From: Bacteroidota bacterium
GTDB taxonomy: Bacteria; Bacteroidota; Bacteroidia; Sphingobacteriales; Sphingobacteriaceae
Direction: 5' to 3'
Assembly (NCBI GenBank): GCA_013286325.1
Contig: JABDFZ010000012.1
Coordinates: forward strand, 1 to 42,486
Length of the DNA: 42,486 nt
Shown here: piece by piece, positions 18,101 through 24,321 of the stretch
Layout of the letters: each line of letters opens with the position of its first letter
Numbering within the stretch: the stretch's first letter is position 1
Translations under genes and position numbers: made by a program
The notes under the pieces: generated by a model
What the model was told of the DNA's origin: nothing
The model's database searches: none
Seen by the model: only the letters and a program-made list of their open reading frames with translations

Positions 18101-18184
18101 CAAAAAATATATGAGTATATAATTTATGACTATCTGAATAAATACGTCAACATGCTGAAAAACAAGCCTGATAAGGTTATTTAA
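15119..18184 (+). CDS. Full-length class I lanthipeptide dehydratase (LanB-like)
   Basis: 1021 residues, the length of full-size LanB enzymes. The N-terminal glutamylation domain has the hallmark RMCFRCTPFGLFAG at residues 71-84. The C-terminal ~270 residues (from about 740, beginning WIYYKFYCGVYSADKIL) are the SpaB_C/thiopeptide-type elimination domain, with FIRYLDPDSHLRIRF. Enzymes of this kind add glutamate from Glu-tRNA to Ser/Thr of a precursor peptide and eliminate it, giving dehydroalanine or dehydrobutyrine. Its best local substrate is the peptide at 20100-20258, whose core holds many Ser/Thr. No LanC cyclase gene is found within the window. Its 3' end overlaps the convergent LytTR regulator gene by 8 nt. 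Confidence 0.93.
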   Translation: MKFEFYPYVIIRSPYFPLRYITENLYDKIINDPEYIEALFISSPNFVHLLNEKKLSNKPDAEDVLLKYFNRMCFRCTPFGLFAGCSVTEWGNSTEIQVLNDHIQRRSRLDKDFLVKMIRYLALLKPVFLNLQFSLNNTFYSVGDEYRYIERIEGENGEMNYDIAAAEGSVIFQDFLGFVRGPAKTGSQILDLAVKAGYSKKTALNYLSELYKNQVVTTNMELSLPANELLDRCRLILKQIASNTNNSIAWYWHNCVTELVDSLQEIDNAATKSVMKYDRLFSLTERFPFNQPVNRVIQVDYSFTSPSGFINKNIQNTLSTGVNILSLINLAPTDNNSLVNFKNRFIQKYDSREVPFLIALDPESGIDYLEGTSSFDTFLHNEFSITTSGYSHQNHTLNTNHNFLIEKFEAASARDEKHIELTETDLSKMQKTEHELSATSTVFFRLFGDDQVQLDSVGGSSGINLFTRFSDFNASLNQITNEVAKIEQRYYEGKIVAEVIHEPEPRAGNVIAHPSFREFEIPYLSQGANGAAKTILLDDILISVVDNKVILRSKSLNKEIIPRLSHAYNYLKGSPIYRFLGDYQNNEKITGFQFDFAKVLPGKSFYPRLYYKNIVFFPATWIISVKDIEEKCGPLSLDTLADYLRLRKVNEKFIFSEGDNELLIVSSQPHLLNVFLKLLKKKHEVTIKEFLYDEKNYHILNENGEKINNQLLAILINKDKNSAHRKGSSPAFKQFEGIQRKFSIGSEWIYYKFYCGVYSADKILAGYILPLIKNLYKEKLISEAFFIRYLDPDSHLRIRFKVKKKDQIPAVMNWVHKYTADLETNDSIWKTQIDTYVRELERYYIGIEESESIFSFDSLAVIKLLNNPDIAEDLNFRVSAGIRLISDLLDCFDYTLDDKIEFTMKMKNALKAEFKFDVKADKKINMPYREKSHIYLYHMGETELNAIFKRRFKDIKKTCEKIRKNNKDGSTAQDLMKLLGSYTHMCVNRLFLCNQKIYEYIIYDYLNKYVNMLKNKPDKVI

Positions 18185-18902
18185 TGCTCCTTTCTGATAA
18201 AAATTTATACAAGGCATCCTTGTACGATTCCCCTATCGGGATCTCTGTACTGTCGGGTGATATAAATACCCTGTTCCCGTCTATTTTACTTATCCTGTCG
18301 GTAGGTATAATGTAGGACCTGTGTACCCTAATAAATTTATTTGATTTTAAATGATCTTCGATGTCTTTCATATTTAACATGGTAACTATTCTTCCCGAAG
18401 AGGTAAAAATGGATACATAGTTTTTCAGGCCCTGAATGTATAAGATCTCGGACAAGCTTATTTTGACTGACTTATTTTTAGAATCAACCTTTACAAAAAA
18501 ATAATCCTCCTGACCTGAATCTGTGTTCTTCAGTTTTTTTTGCAAAAGCTGAACTTTCTGGATCGATTTTAGAAACCGCTCAAACGGAACCGGTTTAACC
18601 AGGTAATCAAACACATCCAGATCAAACCCCTGAACGGCATATTCGGAGTATGCTGTTATCAATATAACATAGGGGCTGTGATCTGTACTTTTTATTAATT
18701 TCAAAAATTCAAATCCTGAAACTTTCGGCATATTAATATCAAGAAATATAATGTCGGGCATTTCATTCTGAATAAATGAAATAGCTTCAAGAACGTTTGT
18801 TGTAGATAATACTAATTTTAAATCAGTAATATCTTTTATAAATTCTTCTAATAAATTGATGGAATGTTGTTCATCATCTATTATCATGCATTTTAAAGTC
18901 AT
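18177..18902 (-). CDS. LytTR-family response regulator
   Basis: 241 residues. Receiver domain: acidic pocket IIDDEQ, phospho-acceptor Asp55 in DIIFLDINMPKVSG, and the conserved Lys in YLVKPVPFERF. The C-terminal LytTR DNA-binding domain (~140-235) has ILYIQGLKNYVSIFT and FIRVHRSYII. Its start overlaps the stop of the kinase gene by 4 nt, so the two are co-translated. Placed on the minus strand between the dehydratase and the precursor genes, it is the obvious candidate to control the RiPP genes. Specific binding sites were not identified. Confidence 0.95.
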   Translation of the reverse strand: MTLKCMIIDDEQHSINLLEEFIKDITDLKLVLSTTNVLEAISFIQNEMPDIIFLDINMPKVSGFEFLKLIKSTDHSPYVILITAYSEYAVQGFDLDVFDYLVKPVPFERFLKSIQKVQLLQKKLKNTDSGQEDYFFVKVDSKNKSVKISLSEILYIQGLKNYVSIFTSSGRIVTMLNMKDIEDHLKSNKFIRVHRSYIIPTDRISKIDGNRVFISPDSTEIPIGESYKDALYKFLSERSIK

Positions 18903-19990
18903 AGTCTGATATTTAGGTTACTACTATACAAAGAGCTGCTCTCATCAATAACAAGGCTGTAATTATCCATATATGTTAATTCAAGCTGTTTTTTAATGTT
19001 TTTTACACCAATTCCTGTGCTTTCGAAAACCAGGTTCTCGTGGTTCTTTTTATTCTTTACAAAAAAGTTTAAATAATCTTCGCCCACATCCAAAGTAATG
19101 ATCAATGGCTCATTAGGATCTGTCAGGTCGCCGTATTTAAATGCATTTTCTACAAACGTCATGAGCATAAAAGACATGATGCGCTTGTTTTTATAATTGC
19201 CGTTTGATTGTATCAGGATGTTTAAATTATTATTGAACCTGAGCTGGTTTAATTTGATATAATTTTCGATATGCATCATTTCCAACGACAGATCGACCCA
19301 ACCGTTACTATCATCAGTTTTGAATGTATACCTCATCATTTGCGAAAGAATTAAAATTGATTCGGCTAATTCTTTTGATAAGGGATAAATATTTGAATAG
19401 AAAAAGTTTAAGGTATTGTGAAGAAAATGAGGGTTAACCTGGGCTTTAATAAATGCAAGCTGTGTAACCGCAATTTCTCTTTTTAATTCTTTTTCGTTTA
19501 ATTCTTTTAAATAATGCTCTTTTTCCAGCAGGCGTAATTTTCTTTCGGCCCAAACCGATTTTTTAGCAAACCAGTACCCCGTGCTCAATCCCAAAAAATA
19601 AGAAACACGCCATAAATGTTGTGCAATAAACAGTTTTGATAAAATTGCCAGCTTAATTGCAGCAGGCGGTTTCCCTGTTTCTAAAAAAGGGAATACATAG
19701 GCCTCGAGCCAAAAGGACAGGAATAAGTAAGCGAGTATTACAGTAAGTAATAAAAATATCAAGCTGACGACGTTCCTGTTTTTCGCCCATTTTGGTAGTA
19801 CATATTCTGCACTTGTATAAAAAACAATAATATTTAAGCTGAAGGCAATTAAGATCTCATTCCACCTGATGCTTGATGGTGAAATGTATAAAATGATGGA
19901 AACTTCATAAAAAATATAAATGACCCAGGCCATTACATGGATGAAAATAATATTTGCAGTGGGCTTTAGTGGCAGCAATTTCAGTTTCAT
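18899..19990 (-). CDS. LytS/YpdA-type sensor histidine kinase
   Basis: 363 residues from the ATG at 19990 (MKLKLLPLK); a TTG nine codons upstream is unlikely. Four hydrophobic helices fill residues ~10-150. A coiled linker (LRLLEKEHYLKELNEKELKREIA) follows, then the His_kinase motif QVNPHFLHNTLNFF (phospho-His in NPHFLHN), the N-box FVENAFKYG and the G-box GIGVKNIKKQL. It has no extracytoplasmic sensor domain, so it probably senses through its membrane helices. Operon partner of the LytTR regulator. It is divergent from the first precursor peptide gene, about 110 bp away. Confidence 0.93.
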   Translation of the reverse strand: MKLKLLPLKPTANIIFIHVMAWVIYIFYEVSIILYISPSSIRWNEILIAFSLNIIVFYTSAEYVLPKWAKNRNVVSLIFLLLTVILAYLFLSFWLEAYVFPFLETGKPPAAIKLAILSKLFIAQHLWRVSYFLGLSTGYWFAKKSVWAERKLRLLEKEHYLKELNEKELKREIAVTQLAFIKAQVNPHFLHNTLNFFYSNIYPLSKELAESILILSQMMRYTFKTDDSNGWVDLSLEMMHIENYIKLNQLRFNNNLNILIQSNGNYKNKRIMSFMLMTFVENAFKYGDLTDPNEPLIITLDVGEDYLNFFVKNKKNHENLVFESTGIGVKNIKKQLELTYMDNYSLVIDESSSLYSSNLNIRL

Positions 19991-20066
19991 ACACTCAATA
20001 TAGATATTTCGTACCAAGTAAATAATTAGTTTGTGTATTAATTTTTAAAACCCTTGATACAAACTT

Positions 20067-20085
20067 TAGATTCACACTAAATCTA
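20067..20085. promoter_or_regulatory. Short inverted repeat before precursor gene 1
   Basis: TAGATT-(7 nt)-AATCTA lies 15 bp upstream of the first precursor start codon and 77 bp from the kinase start. Its position would suit a regulator site, but the arms are only 6 bp and AT-rich, so it may be chance. Confidence 0.25.
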
Positions 20086-20099
20086 TTACAAAAAGCCAT

Positions 20100-20258
20100 A
20101 TGAAAAATACTAAGCGAAATTCGAAGTTGCATTTTAAAAAGTCCACTATCGTGAGACTCTCTGGTGGTGCCTCCAGTAAGTTAATTTGCGGACTAAACCC
20201 TACATCTACCGATACCTCAACAACCACATCACTGATCACACTGACTCATATACTCTAA
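20100..20258 (+). CDS. RiPP precursor peptide 1, class I lanthipeptide-like
   Basis: 52 residues. The leader (1-23) begins MKNTKRNSKLHFKKSTIVRL and ends Ser-Gly-Gly (21-23). The KLxFxKxTIxxL pattern followed by GG resembles leaders of Bacteroidota class I lanthipeptides. The predicted core (24-52) starts ASSKLICGLNPTST and continues with a Ser/Thr run to the C-terminus ITLTHIL; it has about 13 Ser/Thr and a single Cys (30). The LanB gene is the likely modifier and the C39 exporter the likely protease. With one Cys, at most one lanthionine ring could form, so the product may be mainly dehydrated. Too short for routine gene callers; identification rests on leader motif and context. Confidence 0.8.
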   Translation: MKNTKRNSKLHFKKSTIVRLSGGASSKLICGLNPTSTDTSTTTSLITLTHIL

Positions 20259-20431
20259 AAGAGACAAGGACATTTCGAAAATCACTGATTTTGGTTAAAA
20301 AGAAATTCATGCGCGCGAGTTGAGGGAATGATTTACTACAATTTGTAACCCAAAGAAAAAATGCAAGTAGCGGACTGTGCTGATGCCGAAAAGAAAGCGT
20401 ATTTAAATTCTACAAAATAAAACTATTTGTT
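20259..20431 (+). other. Intergenic spacer between the two precursor genes
   Basis: 173 bp without a convincing gene. It contains a small hairpin AAAATCA-C-TGATTTT (20278-20292) and a TAcaaTTTG box (20337-20345) that could be a degenerate -7 element for the second precursor gene. The hairpin could lower read-through from gene 1. Both are weak on their own. Confidence 0.3.
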
Positions 20432-20611
20432 ATGGAAAATTTCACAATTGGCTCGGACAAAAAAGAAGTGTCAGAAAAAGTTTTTGCAGCCTTTGAAAAC
20501 GAAACCCTAAGAGAATTAGGCGAAAAAGTTGTTGGCGGTATTTGGTTTGAAGCTTCATGGGGAAGCGGTAAAAAACCAACTCAACCAGCTCCACCTGCCT
20601 CTCTTGCTTAA
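20432..20611 (+). CDS. RiPP precursor peptide 2, double-glycine leader with Trp/Pro core
   Basis: 59 residues. The leader (1-36) is acidic and helical (EKVFAAFENETLRELGEKVV) and ends Gly35-Gly36, the classic C39 cleavage signal. The predicted core (37-59) starts IWFEASWGSGKK and ends in PTQPAPPASLA. It has no Cys, so it cannot be a lanthipeptide. It does hold aromatic residues (W38, F39, W43) in spacings such as W-G-S, suited to radical-SAM aromatic-to-side-chain cross-links. It also has four prolines (49, 52, 54, 55), possible targets for the hydroxylase-like gene directly downstream. The stop codon is followed after 88 nt by that oxygenase's ATG. Strong by context; the chemistry is inferred. 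Confidence 0.85.
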   Translation: MENFTIGSDKKEVSEKVFAAFENETLRELGEKVVGGIWFEASWGSGKKPTQPAPPASLA

Positions 20612-20699
20612 TGCTTTCAATTAATTGAAGCATGGATATCAATCCCTTAAACCGGGGATTGGTATCCTCTTTTTAAGTGAACTATTTAATCTTGATTAT

Positions 20700-21728
20700 A
20701 TGATTGACAACCAATACGTAGAAAATTTTAACCCAAAGGTGGTTTTTAACGATGCTTATATGGCATTATTAAAGTTGACGAATTTGAACGACGTTAAGAT
20801 CACGAAAAGTTCAATAAGGAAATATATTTCCGAAATAAAGAGTTTTCCGTCGCTCACCCTTTACGATATGGTTGAACTGATTGTAAAATGCGGAGGGACG
20901 CCAAAAGTTCAAAAAAAATCAGTGACTGAACTGTCTGACCTTCATTTCCCGGCAATTGGCCATCTGTCAAAGGATGGTAAAAACGGTAGTTACATAACAG
21001 TAGTAGAAGCTAACGATGATACCATTACATTTTGGGGGAGCGATAATGAAGTTTCGATCCGAAAGGTTAGTGAATTAGCACAAAAATGGTCGGGCCTCGC
21101 CATAACTGTTCATTTTGATGCTGACTATCAAGATCCCGATTATCTTTTTAGTACAGAAATGGAATTAAAAGAGGAGGCTGATTACAAGAAGAATATTAGG
21201 CTCACTGAAAATTTTCTTTCTCCTGACGAATGCCGGGAGGTAATTGATTTCTGCGAAAGTGAATCTCTTTTCCGCCCAAGTTTGGTTGAAGATTTAGGCG
21301 ATACAGAGAAAAAAGCAACGGAATCGGATATGAGGACCAGCTTTAGTGCAGTAATCAATGTTAATGTTGAAAACCAACTTATTAAAAATATATATCAAAG
21401 AGCGTCTGAATTATGCGATGTTAAAATTGAAAACATTGAAAATATTCAATGTGTAAGATACGCTACAGGCCAGGAATTTGAAAAGCATTTTGACGGGGAC
21501 TCGATCAATAACAGGTTTAAGACCTTATTGGTTTATCTGAACGAAGATTTTGAAGGAGGGGAAACTTACTTTCCGGAGATAGATGTAAAAATTGTACCAA
21601 AAACCGGGCTATGTTTAGAGTTTGACAATTTAGATGCAGAAAGAGACCCACTGATTATGTCAATGCATTGCGGGCAACCGGTAATTTCCGGTAAAAAATA
21701 TGCACTAAATATCTGGCTCCAAAATTAA
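20700..21728 (+). CDS. Prolyl 4-hydroxylase-like 2OG-Fe(II) oxygenase with a dead C39-like N-terminal domain
   Basis: 342 residues from the ATG at 20700; the TTG at 20625 is an in-frame alternative that adds nothing family-like. The C-terminal ~175 residues are a P4H-type dioxygenase: iron ligands His263 and Asp265 (EKHFDGD) and His323 (MSMHCGQPV), 2-oxoglutarate-binding Lys332/333 (GKKYALNIW), and FEGGETYFPE between them. The N-terminal ~135 residues resemble the C39 peptidase fold (compare HFPAIGHLSKDG..YITVVEA with the exporter's PLPAIAHWNQNHFIVVYK). Catalytic Cys is missing, and His and Asp are replaced by Ser97 and Gly113. It probably docks Gly-Gly leaders and hydroxylates the bound core. 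Confidence 0.88.
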   Translation: MIDNQYVENFNPKVVFNDAYMALLKLTNLNDVKITKSSIRKYISEIKSFPSLTLYDMVELIVKCGGTPKVQKKSVTELSDLHFPAIGHLSKDGKNGSYITVVEANDDTITFWGSDNEVSIRKVSELAQKWSGLAITVHFDADYQDPDYLFSTEMELKEEADYKKNIRLTENFLSPDECREVIDFCESESLFRPSLVEDLGDTEKKATESDMRTSFSAVINVNVENQLIKNIYQRASELCDVKIENIENIQCVRYATGQEFEKHFDGDSINNRFKTLLVYLNEDFEGGETYFPEIDVKIVPKTGLCLEFDNLDAERDPLIMSMHCGQPVISGKKYALNIWLQN

Positions 21729-21760
21729 GATCCGGCTTTATAAACCATCAATATTTTACT

Positions 21761-23023
21761 ATGAAAAAAGTTAATGGGGCAAATGCAACCAAATGCGCTT
21801 TACTGGTCCTTAAAATAGCAAGTCGCTGCAACCTGAATTGTACTTATTGCTATATGTATAACCTGGGTGATAATACTTACAGGAATCAGCCTAAAGTTAT
21901 GTCGGACAACGTGGTTACCGCCTTAATAAGGAAAGTAAAAAATCACTGCATAACACATGATATTAAGGTTTTTGATTTCAATTTTCACGGTGGCGAACCT
22001 TTGCTTGTCGGGATGGATTTTTTCAAAAAATTTGTTAGTAAAGCCAATGACCTGCTTTTGCCGGAAACTACTCCCATATTTTCGATACAAACTAACGGTA
22101 CATTATTAGATGACAAATGGTGCGAATTATTTGGAGAGCTGAATATACACCTTGGAATAAGCCTTGACGGAACGCCCGAAATAAATGATATGTACAGGAT
22201 TGATCATGCAGGAAGAGGATCATATACCGACATTATCCGCGGGATAAAGGTAGCCATGAAGTCGGATAAGTTACTTAATCCTCCGGGCCTTCTTTCGGTA
22301 ATCAATATTAAATCAAACCCGGCAGAAGTTTACAATCACTTTTTGGAAATCAACCCTCATAATGTAGATTTTCTTATCCCGGACGCTAATTATGATTCCC
22401 CACCGTTAAAGCCCGATTATTTATCGGAAACGCCATATGCCGACTGGCTGATTGAAATATTTGATCTGTGGTTTAAAGAGAAAAAACCTTTTGGGGTAAA
22501 TATTTTCGAATCGTTAGTTGCCGCTATTTTAGGCAAGGGTGATCAAAGTGATGTTTTAGGAGGAGCTAATAAAGAGCTGCTTGTTATTGAAACAAATGGC
22601 GGAATAGAACCCGTTGGCCAACTGAAAATATGTAAAAACGGGTTTACTAAAATTGGCATTAATGTTTTAGAGAACGAACTGGATGAAGCTTTTGATAATG
22701 ACTTAGGATTGCTATTTCACTTAAGCGGCCAAAAAACCTGCCAGTATTGTAAAGCCTGCCCTATACTAAATATTTGTGGTGGCGGATATCTTCCGCACAG
22801 ATATAGCAAAGTTAATGGATTTAATAACCCTTCCATTTATTGTAAGGACCTGGTAAAACTGATAACACACATTCAAAATAAGCTGTTTAGTGCGTTGCCT
22901 GAAGCATTGTTTTTAGAAACAGGCGCTTCTATGCTAACGTTCGAAAAAGCAATGAGCATTATGGATTCCAACCGTCATCTCTTATTGGTAGAAGATGAGG
23001 AACTGGAAGAGTTTGCAAAATAA
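21761..23023 (+). CDS. FxsB-like radical SAM/SPASM peptide maturase 1
   Basis: 420 residues. The radical SAM motif CNLNCTYC holds Cys23, 27 and 30. FDFNFHGGEPLL and IQTNG and GISLDGTPEINDMYR are the usual SAM-binding and barrel strands. The C-terminal region (about 327-360) carries auxiliary-cluster cysteines: CQYCKACPILNICGGG, LPHRY, then GFNNPSIYC. The CGGGxxPHRY...GFxNPSxYC pattern is characteristic of the FxsB/GrrM-type maturases that make C-C or C-heteroatom cross-links between an aromatic ring and a nearby side chain. It lies 33 bp after the oxygenase gene. The likely substrate is precursor 2, whose core has the aromatic residues. Confidence 0.93.
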   Translation: MKKVNGANATKCALLVLKIASRCNLNCTYCYMYNLGDNTYRNQPKVMSDNVVTALIRKVKNHCITHDIKVFDFNFHGGEPLLVGMDFFKKFVSKANDLLLPETTPIFSIQTNGTLLDDKWCELFGELNIHLGISLDGTPEINDMYRIDHAGRGSYTDIIRGIKVAMKSDKLLNPPGLLSVINIKSNPAEVYNHFLEINPHNVDFLIPDANYDSPPLKPDYLSETPYADWLIEIFDLWFKEKKPFGVNIFESLVAAILGKGDQSDVLGGANKELLVIETNGGIEPVGQLKICKNGFTKIGINVLENELDEAFDNDLGLLFHLSGQKTCQYCKACPILNICGGGYLPHRYSKVNGFNNPSIYCKDLVKLITHIQNKLFSALPEALFLETGASMLTFEKAMSIMDSNRHLLLVEDEELEEFAK

Positions 23024-23043
23024 GTTAATTAAAAATTTTTCTG

Positions 23044-24321
23044 ATGGAATTAACCTCACTGAAATGCAAGCACCTGGTTGTAAAAATTGCAAGCCGCTGC
23101 AACCTTAATTGCTCTTATTGCTATATGTACAATATGGGTGATAATACTTATAAAAATCAGCCCAAATTTATGAGTAAAACTGTAATAGTTAAGCTCATAG
23201 AAGCAGTAGCCGTTCATTGCGAAGAACATGACCTGAATGAATTCACTTTTGTATTTCACGGAGGGGAGCCATTGTTGGCCAGTCAGGATCTTTACAGGTT
23301 TTTTGTTCATCAGGCACTAACTGTACTTCTGCCTAATGTACAGCCTAATTTTAAGCTGCAGACAAATGGAATGCTGATAACTAAAGCCTGGTGCGAACTG
23401 TTTGAGGAATTAAACATTGGAGTTGGAATAAGCCTTGACGGAAATAAAAAAGAAAATGACCTCTACAGGCTTGACCATAAAGGCAGAGGGTCGTTTGATG
23501 CTATAATGAAAGGGTATAATATTGCACAGAAATTATTGCCAAACAAACCGGGTATTGTAACTTTTATAAATATTGGTTCGGATCCGTTAGATACTTATGA
23601 GTTTTTAAAATCGATTGATATTGAATACGTTGATTTTATTTTGCCTGATGCCACGCATGATACGCCAAAATGGGCGTCGTTATTTGATACCCCTACTCCT
23701 TATGCAGACTGGCTGATTAAAATATTCGATATCTGGTTTTATGAAAAAGGGAAAAAGCCAAAAATCCGCTTTTTTGAAACTATAATACTTCTACTGCTTG
23801 GCAGGGTAAATGATGATGGAAATGATGCATTAGGCGGCGGAAATCACCAGGTACTTGTAATAGAAACCGATGGCGGGATAGAGCCGATTGATTCGCTAAA
23901 GGTTTGTGGTGATGGTTTTACCAAGATCAAAACGAATGTATTGCAGGATAAAATAAGCGATGCTTTTGAGAAGGAACTGGCCGAGCTATGCAATTTAAGC
24001 CACAAGCTATTATGCAAAAAGTGCATGATATGCCCTGTTAAAGATATTTGCGGCGGCGGATACCTGGCACATCGGTTTAGCAAAGAATCTGGCTTTAACA
24101 ATCCTTCTATTTACTGCAATGATCTTTTGAAACTGATAACAAGGATTCAAAATGCAGTTTTTGCAGAAATACCGGGCTCAATACTTGAAGAAAATCACTT
24201 AAAACCAGTTTATTATCACCAGGCTTTAGAAATGGTTGAGTATGGTGAAAAATACTCTGAAGAGCCTGAGTGGAGTAATTATCTTGAATTGTTTGGAAGC
24301 AAAAGCAAAGAAAATGTATAA
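23044..24321 (+). CDS. FxsB-like radical SAM/SPASM peptide maturase 2
   Basis: 425 residues. Radical SAM cysteines 19, 23 and 26 (RCNLNCSYC); FVFHGGEPLL; LQTNG; GVGISLDGNKKEND. The SPASM-type C-terminus (CKKCMICPVKDICGGG, LAHRF, GFNNPSIYC) matches maturase 1 closely. The PHRY of the others is AHRF here, one of few changes in a conserved motif. The gene follows maturase 1 after 20 bp and overlaps the start of the exporter gene by 8 nt, so it is co-translated. It is a paralogue of the genes at 21761 and 27053 and probably acts at a different position of the same peptide. Confidence 0.93.
   Translation: MELTSLKCKHLVVKIASRCNLNCSYCYMYNMGDNTYKNQPKFMSKTVIVKLIEAVAVHCEEHDLNEFTFVFHGGEPLLASQDLYRFFVHQALTVLLPNVQPNFKLQTNGMLITKAWCELFEELNIGVGISLDGNKKENDLYRLDHKGRGSFDAIMKGYNIAQKLLPNKPGIVTFINIGSDPLDTYEFLKSIDIEYVDFILPDATHDTPKWASLFDTPTPYADWLIKIFDIWFYEKGKKPKIRFFETIILLLLGRVNDDGNDALGGGNHQVLVIETDGGIEPIDSLKVCGDGFTKIKTNVLQDKISDAFEKELAELCNLSHKLLCKKCMICPVKDICGGGYLAHRFSKESGFNNPSIYCNDLLKLITRIQNAVFAEIPGSILEENHLKPVYYHQALEMVEYGEKYSEEPEWSNYLELFGSKSKENV

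Noticed and set aside
20625..20699. TTG start 75 nt upstream for the oxygenase.
   Set aside because: It lies just 13 nt after the precursor stop; the added residues are not like the C39 domain, so the ATG at 20700 is preferred.
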